A stretch of 64,000 nucleotides of DNA from Rosettibacter primus (GCF_036860675.1 NZ_JAYKGK010000010.1:1-64000); one strand, 5' to 3'. Shown: positions 40,583 to 50,643, counted from the first letter of the stretch. Notes: generated from the letters alone by a model not told the origin. Program-made: numbers and translations.

Positions 40583-41884
40583 ATGCAACGAATTGTTTTT
40601 TCATCAATCATTTTATCATTATTAATTATTGCTTGTTCAAAACAGGATTCAAATCCTGCTGATTCATTAGTTAAAACAAAGTTGATTGGAGTTGTTATTG
40701 ACATTAATGGTAATCCTCTGGCAAATGTAAAAATAACAACAGAGCCAGAGACTAATGTGTTGATTACAAATCAATCCGGAATATTTGTGTTGAATGATAT
40801 CAATGCAGGAATCTATAAAATAATTGCAGAAAAAGAAGGATACTTGAAAGCGGTAATCAATGCCGTCGTGAAATATAATGATACAACTAATGTTCAAATA
40901 ATTTTAAGAATTTTAATGTCCATATCCGGAAGAGTTATTGATGAGATTACTAAAAAAGGTATTGAAGGAGCATCAATTCAAATTGAGAATTATTCATCAA
41001 AAATTACTACAGGAAATAATGGAACATTTCATTTGGTAAATATTCCTGCAGGTGCAAACATTTTTTCGGTAACCAAAGAAAAATATGCAGTCAAAAAAGA
41101 AAGTATTTTTATTTATCCTGATAAAACTTCTAATTATGAAATTACTTTATCGAATTTAACTGAAATACAAATGATTTTTGTTCAGGGTGGAACTTTCAGA
41201 ATGGGAGATACCTTTGGTGATGGCAGTTACTCTGAGAAACCAGCGCATGATGTTAATTTATCTTCATTCTATATTTCAAAATATGAAATCACTCAGAGGA
41301 ACTGGATTGAAACGATGGGAAATAATCCTGCAAAATTCTGGAATGATGATAATCCTGTAGAATCAATCACATGGAATGATGCAATTGAATTTTGTAATCA
41401 ACGAAGTATACTTGAAGGCCTACAGCAATGCTACAGATACGAAGGCGGAAAAATAGTTTGCGATTTTAATGCAAATGGTTATCGTCTTCCCACCGAAGCA
41501 GAATGGGAATTTGCAGCAAGAGGTGGATTACAAAGCAAAAATACAAAGTTCAGTGGAAGTTCAAACATCGCTGAAGTAGCATGGTATTATAACAACTCAG
41601 ATAATGCACCTCACTCCGTAGGATTAAAATCTCCTAATGAACTTGGAATTCATGATATGAGTGGAAATGTATGGGAATATTGTTGGGATTATTATGATGA
41701 AAATTATTACTCACAATCTCCGGCACAAAATCCAACAGGACCTTTATCAGGAAATTCTCATGTTATTAGAGGAGGCAGCTGGACTGACGATGCTGTTTTC
41801 AATAAAGTTTATTATCGCAATTATTATGAGAATCGTGCAAGAGGTTCTAATGTGGGTTTTAGAATTGTAAGAATTGCACAGTAA
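40583..41884 (+). CDS. Lipoprotein with carboxypeptidase-regulatory repeats and FGE-sulfatase domain
   Basis: The protein has 433 residues from the ATG at 40583, where a lipoprotein signal (MQRIVFSSIILSLLIIAC) begins; an ATG 39 bases upstream would spoil it. Two carboxypeptidase-regulatory-like domains follow (about 30-200, LIGVVIDINGNPLANVKITTE and ISGRVIDEITKKGIEGASIQ). The end (about 205-433) is a formylglycine-generating-enzyme-like domain (RLPTEAEWEFAARGG, DMSGNVWEYCWDYY, VIRGGSW). Such domains often bind sugars or proteins and need not oxidise cysteine. It is probably a surface lipoprotein. Confidence 0.85.
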   Translation: MQRIVFSSIILSLLIIACSKQDSNPADSLVKTKLIGVVIDINGNPLANVKITTEPETNVLITNQSGIFVLNDINAGIYKIIAEKEGYLKAVINAVVKYNDTTNVQIILRILMSISGRVIDEITKKGIEGASIQIENYSSKITTGNNGTFHLVNIPAGANIFSVTKEKYAVKKESIFIYPDKTSNYEITLSNLTEIQMIFVQGGTFRMGDTFGDGSYSEKPAHDVNLSSFYISKYEITQRNWIETMGNNPAKFWNDDNPVESITWNDAIEFCNQRSILEGLQQCYRYEGGKIVCDFNANGYRLPTEAEWEFAARGGLQSKNTKFSGSSNIAEVAWYYNNSDNAPHSVGLKSPNELGIHDMSGNVWEYCWDYYDENYYSQSPAQNPTGPLSGNSHVIRGGSWTDDAVFNKVYYRNYYENRARGSNVGFRIVRIAQ

Positions 41885-41885
41885 A

Positions 41886-42344
41886 TTATTCAATCCCAAA
41901 AATTTCTTTAAATATATCTTTCTCCTTTTCAAGAATTTTTATTTTTTCTTCTTCTTCATCTACTTGATTTGAATTTTTAATTTCGTTATAAAAATCTTCT
42001 GAAGTTTTATACCTGCAACCATTTACTTTTGCATATTCTATGAGAGATAAATCAGAAGTAATCAGTGTAATTAATCTTTTTGATTTAGCTTCATCAATTT
42101 CTTTTCTTATCATTAAATCTGCCTGTAAGTTTTTTGAATATTTAATTTTTCCATTTACAATTCTAAGATGAGATTTCTCATAACCATCAAAATGTAGTGA
42201 CAATTTAATTTTCTTGCCTGCAAAGTAATCATTTAAAAGATTTATAAGTTCAAGTCGGCTTTGTTGTTTATCTATCTCATGAACTTTTTTGAGTTCAGGA
42301 ATTTTTCCAATTAAATTATTTCCATCAATAATATAGTGATTCAT
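41886..42344 (-). CDS. NYN-domain protein (YacP-like)
   Basis: This 152-residue protein starts YIIDGNNLIGK, the mark of the YacP/NYN (PIN-like) fold. Further Asp residues lie in LHFDGYEKS, ADLMIRKEID and ITSDLSLIEYAKVNG, and would bind metal in an RNA nuclease. The C-terminal part is acidic. YacP-type proteins cleave RNA in some bacteria. It overlaps nothing and is convergent with the preceding lipoprotein gene. It has no clear operon partner. Confidence 0.8.
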   Translation of the reverse strand: MNHYIIDGNNLIGKIPELKKVHEIDKQQSRLELINLLNDYFAGKKIKLSLHFDGYEKSHLRIVNGKIKYSKNLQADLMIRKEIDEAKSKRLITLITSDLSLIEYAKVNGCRYKTSEDFYNEIKNSNQVDEEEEKIKILEKEKDIFKEIFGIE

Positions 42345-42474
42345 AAATATCAGAAATTTTGCTTTTAAATTAAGAATTGAAAAAAACTATTGAAACATAA
42401 ATTTTCATTATGCTGAGGTATGTTACTTCATTCCAATAATTATTATAATTGTGTAAGTAAAATTTATTTGTGAC

Positions 42475-42957
42475 ATGAAATATGCATTTTTAATATTTAT
42501 TCTATTTGTTACAGCTTGCACAAAAGAAGTACCTGAATCGGAAAAAAGAATTGCCAAAACCGCAGAAGAAGAAGCCATTCGTAAGTTGATTGACCATTTT
42601 TATACTGCTTATAATTCCGGCGACATAGAAACAGCTGTAACATTAATTGACGAAAATTACAAGGGTATGGCTGCAGATTCAGATGATGTAATTGGAGTTG
42701 AAGCTTTAACAAATGAACTTTATCAATACAGAAAAGAATATCCTGAAGGCAAATGGGAAATAAGAATTGAAGAATTATCTGTTCAAAACGACTTAGCTTA
42801 TGCCATCATTTACGGCTCATTTCTTATGCCTGATCCTATTGAAAAAAGAATGAACCCAATTTATTCAGAAAGAAGTATTAAAATTCTTAAGAAAGATAAA
42901 AACGAAGGCTGGAAAATTTTCAGGTCTTTAAGCATTCCTACTTTAACTTATAATTAA
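42475..42957 (+). CDS. NTF2-like (SnoaL/DUF4440-type) lipoprotein
   Basis: The protein has 160 residues. A lipobox (LFVTAC, Cys at about 15) is followed by an NTF2-like fold (EEAIRKLIDHFYTAYNSGDIETAVTLIDENYKGM). These domains bind small ligands or take part in enzyme pockets. No catalytic residues can be named. It converges with the anti-sigma gene and overlaps its end by four bases. Confidence 0.7.
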   Translation: MKYAFLIFILFVTACTKEVPESEKRIAKTAEEEAIRKLIDHFYTAYNSGDIETAVTLIDENYKGMAADSDDVIGVEALTNELYQYRKEYPEGKWEIRIEELSVQNDLAYAIIYGSFLMPDPIEKRMNPIYSERSIKILKKDKNEGWKIFRSLSIPTLTYN

Positions 42958-44168
42958 AGCTGCCATTCAATTTCTCTCCACCATCTTTTTAGCATTTCAT
43001 CATTGAGTTTTATTATTCCTTCATAAGTTACATTACTTGGCGGTGGATAATGATTTGCAATTTTCTGAAATAAAACTGCTCTATACGAAGCTGATACTTT
43101 TGGAATTAATGCTAAGAGTGTCAATGCATCTTCAGCTCTCGATAATTTTATAATTCTTTCAATTGAACTTTCTCCACCTCGCTCATAATCAAACTTTTCT
43201 ATTTCTGTTTTCAATGAATCGTCAGCATCAATACGATATGGCGTACCAATATTAAAATTTTTTCTAAGTTCGCACACATATCCTTCATCTACGAATAACT
43301 TACTTCCTTCTTCTTCAACTTCGCAAATGCCTGATTCAACAAATATTTTTAACATATCATCATCAACCTTTAGATTTAGTATTCCACCTTTATAAATTAT
43401 TTTTGATTTATTTGTGACAATTGAGAAGTGAGGAATTAAAACTGAATTGGATATTTTTATTTCTCCGTTCTCAAGCTTGACTCTGTTATCATTATTTTTT
43501 GCTTTTAATAAAATTAACTTAGAATTAGAATAAATTTCCAACCTGCAAGAATTTGGCACATTTACAACTACTGTTGAATTCTCTCCGGTTGTTAAAATGG
43601 AATTTTTATTCCAGAGACCCGCATAATCTTTTTGGCCGTTAATTAAATAACTGCCTTCAAGTATTCTAATTTTCCATGGAGAATTAATTAAAGAAAAATC
43701 ATAAACAATATACCCAACAGCAAAGATAAAAAGCGGAAGTAAAATCACTAACAATTTTATCCATTGAAAACTTCCTTTAAATACCACTTCTTTACTTAAT
43801 GATGGAGCTATTGAGCGAGTTACAACACTTTTTCTAATTGGTCCGCGAGCAGTCTTTAATTTTCTATCCTGTTTTTGTTGTTCGCGTTTTAATTTTATTT
43901 CTTTTGCTTTTGATTTTTCGGTAATACCAGTCACTTCTTTCAAAGATTTCTTTAGAAGTTCATTCGACAGAGTTTCGATAATATCTTGAGGAGGATTAAC
44001 CTGATATGGCATATCTTTAAGCAGGTCAAAAAATCTCGTTAACTTTATATATTCTTCTCTGCACTTATTACATTTTTGAATATGACCATAAACAAGTTTT
44101 TTTACTTCATCATTAAGCAGCTCATCGACAAAATCATGTATAAGTATTTTTACTTCTTCACAATTCAT
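42954..44168 (-). CDS. Anti-sigma factor with FecR-like domain
   Basis: The protein has 404 residues. The N-terminal zinc-binding anti-sigma domain (HIQKCNKCREEY: the HxxxCxxC site) is followed by a basic linker, one transmembrane helix (about 136-157, LLVILLPLFIFAVGYIVYD) and a periplasmic FecR-like beta domain (STVVVNVPNSCRLEIYSNSKLILLK). It would hold the neighbouring sigma factor until a signal reaches the periplasm. It overlaps the sigma gene by four bases. Confidence 0.82.
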   Translation of the reverse strand: MNCEEVKILIHDFVDELLNDEVKKLVYGHIQKCNKCREEYIKLTRFFDLLKDMPYQVNPPQDIIETLSNELLKKSLKEVTGITEKSKAKEIKLKREQQKQDRKLKTARGPIRKSVVTRSIAPSLSKEVVFKGSFQWIKLLVILLPLFIFAVGYIVYDFSLINSPWKIRILEGSYLINGQKDYAGLWNKNSILTTGENSTVVVNVPNSCRLEIYSNSKLILLKAKNNDNRVKLENGEIKISNSVLIPHFSIVTNKSKIIYKGGILNLKVDDDMLKIFVESGICEVEEEGSKLFVDEGYVCELRKNFNIGTPYRIDADDSLKTEIEKFDYERGGESSIERIIKLSRAEDALTLLALIPKVSASYRAVLFQKIANHYPPPSNVTYEGIIKLNDEMLKRWWREIEWQL

Positions 44169-44665
44169 TTACATATTTTATTTATTAAATAATTCCTTAT
44201 TTCGATTAATTTTGTTTTTATTTCATCTATGAAATCAGAATGCAAAAAATTAGCTATTTCTTCATATGTATATCCTTCGAGGTCATGCAAAACAAAAATT
44301 ATTCTTCTTTCATAATCCAGATTCATTATTATGTTTTCAAGATTTTTTAGCCTGTCTTCAGTAGGATTAATATCCTGTGTTGAAATAGAAAGACGATTTA
44401 AATTTTCAAGTGCATGGCTTATGGCAATATTTTTAATCCATAATACAAAAGAAATTTTGAAGTCATAGTTTTTAATTTTTTCCCATGCTTCAAGAAATGT
44501 TACAACTGTAAGTTTTTTACTTAAATCATATTCAGCTGTTAAGCGATAAATAATAGTAAAAACATTAGTAAGATTAATTTCACACAAATCAATAAATGCA
44601 CTCTTTCTTCCATTCTGCGAAAGTTCAATTAGATAATTAACATAGTTAGTGTTTTCGACTTTCAT
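44165..44665 (-). CDS. ECF-type RNA polymerase sigma factor
   Basis: The protein has 166 residues, with a region-2-like segment (FTIIYRLTAEYDLSKKLTVVTFLEAWEKI, about 35-65) and a region-4 segment (VLHDLEGYTYEEIANFLHSDFIDEIKTKL, about 122-150). The sequence is fairly divergent. It pairs with the anti-sigma gene that follows and directly touches the pilin-like gene before it. The target promoters are unknown. Confidence 0.8.
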   Translation of the reverse strand: MKVENTNYVNYLIELSQNGRKSAFIDLCEINLTNVFTIIYRLTAEYDLSKKLTVVTFLEAWEKIKNYDFKISFVLWIKNIAISHALENLNRLSISTQDINPTEDRLKNLENIIMNLDYERRIIFVLHDLEGYTYEEIANFLHSDFIDEIKTKLIEIRNYLINKICK

Positions 44666-45049
44666 TTAATTAACAACAATTATTTTAATTTCTTTTGAAT
44701 TAACAACTGCATCAACACAAACTTCATTCTTATTATCCAAGCCAATATGAGTGCCAATTGCATTAAAATTTATTTTATCATCTTTAACTACAGCTCTAAA
44801 AATTCCATCTTCAGTTTTAAGAAACTGCCGCGGAATATTCCAGCCAATAAAAGACCCCCCGCCACCTCCCTGTTCTCTCGGTTTTTTATAATAATGCTGG
44901 GCAGCTATACATAAATTATTAAGTTGAGTTATTAATTGTTCGCGGTTTGAAGTTTGGAGATAATAAATCACAAGATTATAGCTGATATAAACTGTAATTC
45001 CAATAACTATTATACTCAATACAATTAAAAGTAATTGTTGAATTCCCAT
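44666..45049 (-). CDS. Pilin-like / single-helix membrane protein
   Basis: The protein has 127 residues. One N-terminal hydrophobic helix (about 5-28, QLLLIVLSIIVIGITVYISYNLVIYY) begins almost at the start without a long charged leader, as in type IV pilin-like proteins. A helix-like stalk (REQLITQLNNLCIAAQHYYKKP), a glycine run (GGGGGS) and a beta-rich end follow. The classic Gly-Phe-Thr-Leu-Ile-Glu cleavage site is not seen, so the pilin assignment is tentative. It touches the sigma gene with no gap. Confidence 0.55.
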   Translation of the reverse strand: MGIQQLLLIVLSIIVIGITVYISYNLVIYYLQTSNREQLITQLNNLCIAAQHYYKKPREQGGGGGSFIGWNIPRQFLKTEDGIFRAVVKDDKINFNAIGTHIGLDNKNEVCVDAVVNSKEIKIIVVN

Positions 45050-45190
45050 TATTTCTAATGTAAATATTAAATCTTCTTGTTATGATATAAATAAAAAATA
45101 TTTACTTCAAGCAAAGAATTATAATTGCTGAATAATTAGTTAAAGGTTAGATTTGCAACCAAATATTTTTATTCATAAATAAAGAATTTT

Positions 45191-46009
45191 ATGGAAAGAA
45201 AAACAATTTTAATTACAGGGTCAACTGATGGGATTGGCAAACAAACTGCTATTGAGCTTGCACATCTAGGTCATAAAATAATTATTCACGGAAAAGATAA
45301 AAACAGAATTGACAAGACTGTAGAAGAAATTAAAAGACAAACTAACAACAATAATATTGATAGTTTTTTAGCAGATTTTTCCTCATTTAGGCAGGTAAGA
45401 AAAATGACCGATGAAATCAAAAATAAATTTGAATGCCTTGATGTATTAATTAACAATGCCGGCATTTATATGAAAGAACGCATATTAACAGAAGATGGTT
45501 TTGAAAAAACTTTTCAGATTAATCATCTATCTCACTTTCTATTAACAAATCTTTTAATTGAGCTAATCAAAAAATCTGAACAAGGAAGAATAATCAATGT
45601 AAGCTCAATAGCACATCAAAGTGCAGATTTTGATTTAGAAAATCTGAACGGTGAAAAATATTTTTCACCTTATAATGCTTATGCAGTATCCAAATTTGCA
45701 AACATTTTATTTACAAAAATGCTGGCAGAAAAGTTGTTCAACACAAATGTAACAGTTAATGCTTTGCATCCTGGAGTAATATCAACAAAACTTTTAAAAG
45801 CTGGATTTAATATTTCTGGTGCATCGGTAAAAAAAGGAGCAGAAACATCTGTCTATCTTGCCTTATCGAACGAAGTAAAAAATATAAGTGGAGAATATTT
45901 CATTGATAAAAGAATAGAACGTTCTCACCCATTAACTTATGATAAAAAACTTCTCATACAATTCTGGCATACCAGTGCAAAAATGACCGGTTTAGACAAT
46001 ATTATTTAA
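45191..46009 (+). CDS. Short-chain dehydrogenase/reductase
   Basis: The protein has 272 residues, a classical SDR. It shows the NAD(P)-binding ITGSTDGIGKQTA (8-20), NNAG (about 90) and the catalytic Ser-Tyr-Lys (VSSIAHQ ... YAVSKFANI). It looks like the retinol-dehydrogenase/WWOX-like subgroup (TEDGFEKTFQINHLSHFLLTNLL). The substrate is not predictable. It is divergent from the pilin-like gene and convergent with the following one, so it has its own promoter. Confidence 0.88.
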   Translation: MERKTILITGSTDGIGKQTAIELAHLGHKIIIHGKDKNRIDKTVEEIKRQTNNNNIDSFLADFSSFRQVRKMTDEIKNKFECLDVLINNAGIYMKERILTEDGFEKTFQINHLSHFLLTNLLIELIKKSEQGRIINVSSIAHQSADFDLENLNGEKYFSPYNAYAVSKFANILFTKMLAEKLFNTNVTVNALHPGVISTKLLKAGFNISGASVKKGAETSVYLALSNEVKNISGEYFIDKRIERSHPLTYDKKLLIQFWHTSAKMTGLDNII

Positions 46010-46454
46010 TTGTAGAACGATCTGCCTTGAATTTAACTTCGTATTTTTTTGAATATGTATTTTCAAATAATGATAGACTCACCTTAACACCAGAGCCAGT
46101 GATTTTAAAATCACTCACATTAATAGTATCAACTTTCAGACTCTTAGCCCCACATTCAGACAAAAATTTATCGATAGCATTTCTTGCATTTTTTTCTGAA
46201 TCATACATAAAATCAACTTGTATTTGATAAACACCTTCCTGATCGGCAATAAAAGCCATTCTTGAATTTTTTGTTTGATAATAAATACATTCCATTGCTG
46301 GATTTGATTTGTCGTGATGAAGTGGCTTGCCAAATTTTTGAATTACTTCTTTTGAATTTTTTCCAATTAATTGGCAGAGAGAAATATCCTGTGAGTAAAT
46401 AGTTGTTGAAATGGAGAAGAGAACAATTGCTAAAAAACTTAATCCGTTTTTCAT
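46002..46454 (-). CDS. Secreted hypothetical protein
   Basis: The protein has 150 residues from the ATG at 46454, which has GAGGTTGCT upstream and opens a signal peptide (MKNGLSFLAIVLFSISTTIYSQ); the ATG at 46481 would put a charged tail in front. The mature part (SLCQLIGKNSKEVIQKFGKPLHHDKSN) looks like a small BLIP-like or SmpA-type fold. No family is named with certainty. It overlaps the SDR gene end by eight bases. Confidence 0.6.
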   Translation of the reverse strand: MKNGLSFLAIVLFSISTTIYSQDISLCQLIGKNSKEVIQKFGKPLHHDKSNPAMECIYYQTKNSRMAFIADQEGVYQIQVDFMYDSEKNARNAIDKFLSECGAKSLKVDTINVSDFKITGSGVKVSLSLFENTYSKKYEVKFKADRSTIK

Positions 46455-46594
46455 AGCAACCTCTTCGTTAAATTTATTCATTAAAATAAATTCTCAATCA
46501 AAAAGTAATGACAAAAATCCAAAGCTCTAAAAGTTAAAGAACGATATATTCTCAATGAAATTTTACAACATTTTAGGATTAACTTCAATCCAAT

Positions 46595-48427
46595 TTAAAT
46601 CTCGATGCGGGTAATAACACCATGAAGTTTTTGATAAGGCAGGTCTAAGAACTGAACAAAATTAGGAGTTATTCTTTTAACTAATGAAAAAATTTTTAAA
46701 GTGGCTTTTCTTGTGTGAACATCATCTACACCATAAAACATTACTTTGGGGTCAATTTGTAATTCATTCAATATTTTCATTACATCAACTTTTTCAAGAT
46801 ATCCAATTTGAATTTCTAATCCTGAAAGTCCTTCTGTAATTTCGGGTTCAAATAATTTTTGAGTGCCAAATGGTTTATCCATTGTCGCAATTGAAATCAA
46901 AATATTATGTTCATAAATAATATTGCTGCTAATTGTACAATGAACCATGTAAGGAGGAATCATATCTAAATCTTTAGTAAAAAACAAAGCAGTGCCTGGT
47001 AAAATATTTCCCTTTGAATAAAGTTGATCAAAGCTTGTAATAAAAGTATCAATTGGCAGCGAACGAAAAGATTTATGAACAGCACGATTGCCTTTTGTCC
47101 AAATGCTTATAGTTAAGAAAGGTATCATTGCAATAATTATTGACCAGTAACCACCATGAGGTATCTTATAAAATACTGCAAGTAAGAAGAGCAAATTTAC
47201 AACAAACACAAATAAAGCTATTAAAACTTTTAATCTAATTTGCTGCCGCTTGAAAATCCATATCATAAAGAATGTGCTTATTGCCATTGTGGTTGTTACT
47301 GCAAATCCATAAGCTGCAGCAAGGTTTTGCGATTTTCGAAAAACTAAAATCATTAATACTACAGCAAATAATAATCCCCAGTTTACTGCAGCAATATAAA
47401 TCTGAGACCTCAAGTGAGTAGATGTATATTTAACACGCATCAAAGGAAAGATGTAAGTACGAATTCCTTGATATACAAGTGAAAACATAGCAGAAATCAT
47501 AGCCTGGGAAGCAATAATAGTGGCCATTAATGTAAGAATTAGAAATGGTATGTATAAAATTTGTGCTTGAGATTTTATCATTGTAAAAAGGATGTTAAAA
47601 TTATTGTAATTATGACTATGTTTTAACAAAAATGCCCCTTGACCAAAATAATTTATCACAAGAGCAAGAAATACAAAATACCAGGCTCTTCTAATAGGGT
47701 CACGTCCTAAGTGTCCCATATCAGCATAAATTGCTTCGCCTCCTGTTGCACACAATATTACTTCTGATAATACAAAAAAACCCGTTATACCATTATGTGT
47801 CATGAATTCTACTGCATAATGAGGGCTAATAGCTGTAATTACAACAGGATTATGCAATAATGATATCATACCTGAAGTAAATAGAGACAAAAACCATAAT
47901 AACATTATTGGCCCAAATGAAATTGCAACCTTATCTGTCCCTCGTGATTGAACAGAAAACAAAATTATTGTAATGATAATTGTAATTAGAACTATAGTAT
48001 TTTGATCAATATGACCAATTCCAGGAATCAATTCTAAACCTTCTACTGCAGAAAGAATACTGATTGCAGGTGTAATTACACCATCTCCCATTAAAAGAGA
48101 AATACCTATATAGCCAAGAAAAGTAATAAAAATTATTGATCTTCCTTTTTTGACAATGCTGCGAAGAATTTCTTTCAATACAATTATACCACCTTCCCCT
48201 TTAGAACTTAAACTCATAGCGAGGAATGTATACTCAATTGTTACAAGCACTATCAAAGTCCAAAAAACTAGAGATAGAATTCCCAAAACATTTTGATATG
48301 TTGGGGGTGTAAGAAGGAAAATTACTGTAAGAGTATAAATTGGACTTGTACCGATATCACCAAATACAAGTCCCATTGCTTTTAATATCTCAAGGATATT
48401 TTTAAACTTGTCAGAATTATTTTTCAC
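46595..48427 (-). CDS. kup: Kup-type potassium uptake protein
   Basis: The protein has 610 residues and the Kup signature GLVFGDIGTSPIYTL near the start. About twelve membrane helices follow up to residue 430, then a cytoplasmic domain. GDGVITPAISILSAVEGLE and GGEAIYADMGHLGR are conserved in this family. It brings potassium in with protons. A putative amino-acid permease gene follows in the reverse direction of coordinates (upstream on this strand). Confidence 0.92.
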   Translation of the reverse strand: MKNNSDKFKNILEILKAMGLVFGDIGTSPIYTLTVIFLLTPPTYQNVLGILSLVFWTLIVLVTIEYTFLAMSLSSKGEGGIIVLKEILRSIVKKGRSIIFITFLGYIGISLLMGDGVITPAISILSAVEGLELIPGIGHIDQNTIVLITIIITIILFSVQSRGTDKVAISFGPIMLLWFLSLFTSGMISLLHNPVVITAISPHYAVEFMTHNGITGFFVLSEVILCATGGEAIYADMGHLGRDPIRRAWYFVFLALVINYFGQGAFLLKHSHNYNNFNILFTMIKSQAQILYIPFLILTLMATIIASQAMISAMFSLVYQGIRTYIFPLMRVKYTSTHLRSQIYIAAVNWGLLFAVVLMILVFRKSQNLAAAYGFAVTTTMAISTFFMIWIFKRQQIRLKVLIALFVFVVNLLFLLAVFYKIPHGGYWSIIIAMIPFLTISIWTKGNRAVHKSFRSLPIDTFITSFDQLYSKGNILPGTALFFTKDLDMIPPYMVHCTISSNIIYEHNILISIATMDKPFGTQKLFEPEITEGLSGLEIQIGYLEKVDVMKILNELQIDPKVMFYGVDDVHTRKATLKIFSLVKRITPNFVQFLDLPYQKLHGVITRIEI

Positions 48428-48495
48428 TATATGATAATATTTCTCTTTATAAAAATAGCAAGAATTTATTTCTAAACTATAATGTCATTATTAAA

Positions 48496-50331
48496 TTATT
48501 TTATTGGTTTATATTCTAAATGGAAATGAAAGTCTGGAAATTTCTTTGGCAAACGGGTTAATTTATATGTCATAATTCCTATTGAAATTCTATCAAGCCA
48601 AGACGACATTGGCCAACCGAAGTGAATATGTATTTGTTTTTCGTTATGAAGTTCATAGTAAATTGTTTCGAGTAAACCATATATCATATCTATCAGACTT
48701 GTACGGTCTTGTAAAGAAATCCAATAATTACTTGTGTATTTATTTTCAGGTTTTTCAGTTCGTGGCGAATAAAAAAAGATACTTAGCTCATTTCGTGATG
48801 TGTTTACATTATTATCTTCTTGAGGGCGTTTAAAATAAATATGTACAATTTCTTCTGGAATTTCAGCTATTCTAAATACTATATCCATTGGTGAATCTGA
48901 AAGTCTTCTTCGAGGAATTTCTGGAGCGCGGGTTTTTGAAATTTTTATTCCTGCTAAGAGTACAAATGTTGAAATAACAAGCCATAACAACGTTCCATAT
49001 GGACGATGAACAACTATATATATAAAAGTACTGAGAAGAATAATAAATAAAATCAGTGTGCCCAATCTTGATGTATGTGCAGTAATTTCTTTTCTGCCAT
49101 AAGAATAGCGATACTTCAGTAATGAACCAGTATTGATACAAAAACTTGCAACTAAACCTACAGCATACATTTCTGCCAATATTGCTTGACTTCCACTTGT
49201 AACAATTAATATCAGAGTATAAAAAGCAGCATTAATAATATGAATTCTATACAAGGCTTGTCTTTTGTTTAATTTTATTAACCAAGCATAATTATATTTT
49301 TCAGCAATCTTTTCAATTAATTCTGCCGAAGCTACCATAGCCGTATTTACTGCCATTATAAGAGTTACTGAGGCCATAATACTTACAACCACACCAAAAA
49401 AGTGACCATTTGTTATACTTGCAAAAGTTGGAATTAAATCTGTTTCGTGCTTTAAAACTGGAACTTTAGATGTTAATGCAAAGAGAGCAATTAGAGGAGT
49501 AACAATACCTACTGTAAAGGCAAGAAACAAATAAGCTTTTCTGATGTCATGCCAGCTTTTGACTAAAGAAGCAGTTTGAAGAACCGATTCGATTCCTGAA
49601 TATGCAAGAATACAACTACCAACACCTATTATAAGATTTGAGTATGAATGAAAAATACTGCCGCTTGTAAAATCTCCCGTAAATTGTTTAAGTCCATTTC
49701 TCAAAGTTTCGAGTGATGTATTATCAAAGTTGAATAAACCTCCCAAAAGTAAATTAATTAAAACAAAAGCTGCAAAGATAAAAATTCCAAAAGTAAATTT
49801 GGCATTCTCTCGAATTCCTAATATGTTAATAGCTGCGATAAACCAAACAACAAAAAACATGATTATATATTTTACTTCATAGCCAAATCCTAAAAATGTA
49901 GTACCATTCTCTACAGCGCTAACAGTAGAAATTGTTGCAGTAAGTGTATAATCAACTAGAATAGAAGAAATGGCAACAAAAGATACCGTAGGACCAAGCG
50001 ATAAATAAGAAAAAGAAAATACTCCGCCTCCTCTCATACCATGTTTTTCAAGTATCTCTGAAATTTCAACCATCCTCGTTGAAAGGAATCTTATTAACAA
50101 AGAAGTAAGAGCAATATAAACGATAGCTTTCATTCCAATAAATCTGAATGCTTCAAATGGAGCATAATAAATTGAAGTCAATTCATCCATCAAAGTTATT
50201 ATACCTACAGCAAGCCAGGTAAGCCACCACTTGCCTCCTTCAAAAAATGAAAGTAGATTTTTCTTTCTTATCAAATAAATGAATGTTGCAATCAAAATAA
50301 AGTTCATTAATAAACTAATAAACATGTTCAT
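48496..50331 (-). CDS. APC-superfamily amino-acid/polyamine permease
   Basis: The protein has 611 residues from the ATG at 50331 (a TTG 18 bases earlier is also possible). About twelve membrane helices are followed by a long C-terminal cytoplasmic part of about 130 residues (RRRLSDSPMDIVFRIAEIP...HFGWPMSSWLDRISIGIM). The closest family look is the amino-acid permeases that carry such a tail; the substrate is unknown. It lies upstream of kup with a 68-bp gap, so the two may be co-transcribed. Confidence 0.8.
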   Translation of the reverse strand: MNMFISLLMNFILIATFIYLIRKKNLLSFFEGGKWWLTWLAVGIITLMDELTSIYYAPFEAFRFIGMKAIVYIALTSLLIRFLSTRMVEISEILEKHGMRGGGVFSFSYLSLGPTVSFVAISSILVDYTLTATISTVSAVENGTTFLGFGYEVKYIIMFFVVWFIAAINILGIRENAKFTFGIFIFAAFVLINLLLGGLFNFDNTSLETLRNGLKQFTGDFTSGSIFHSYSNLIIGVGSCILAYSGIESVLQTASLVKSWHDIRKAYLFLAFTVGIVTPLIALFALTSKVPVLKHETDLIPTFASITNGHFFGVVVSIMASVTLIMAVNTAMVASAELIEKIAEKYNYAWLIKLNKRQALYRIHIINAAFYTLILIVTSGSQAILAEMYAVGLVASFCINTGSLLKYRYSYGRKEITAHTSRLGTLILFIILLSTFIYIVVHRPYGTLLWLVISTFVLLAGIKISKTRAPEIPRRRLSDSPMDIVFRIAEIPEEIVHIYFKRPQEDNNVNTSRNELSIFFYSPRTEKPENKYTSNYWISLQDRTSLIDMIYGLLETIYYELHNEKQIHIHFGWPMSSWLDRISIGIMTYKLTRLPKKFPDFHFHLEYKPIK

Positions 50332-50520
50332 CGTTTCAATTCTTAACAAAATTATAAATGTTGTTTTTGGGGAAGAAGGGTTATAGTCCCCTTCAAGATT
50401 GTGGTTTGATTAAGCCTGTGGTAACATAATAAAATACAAGAGTTACCTTCTGTATCTGTATTATTTTTTGATGATTCTATGAAAGTCACTGTTATTATGA
50501 AGTTTTACAACTTCCGAATA

Positions 50521-50643
50521 TTATCCAAAAATCATATCGTAAACCAGATAACCAAGAATGTATAACACACTAATACCTAAGATTCCCATTAAAAAGTAAA
50601 ATGCAAAATCATGAAGTTTCTTTTTTTCCTGTATTTGTTCCAT
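50521..50643 (-). CDS. Very small single-helix membrane protein
   Basis: This 40-codon gene starts with ATG (50641-50643) after AAGGAC, and ends with TAA at 50521. The product begins MEQIQEKKKLHDFAFYFLMG and has one hydrophobic helix (about 14-36). The charged start followed by a helix fits a small regulatory or subunit-type membrane protein. No family is recognised. It lies in an otherwise empty region between the permease gene and cysK, on the same strand. Confidence 0.5.
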   Translation of the reverse strand: MEQIQEKKKLHDFAFYFLMGILGISVLYILGYLVYDMIFG

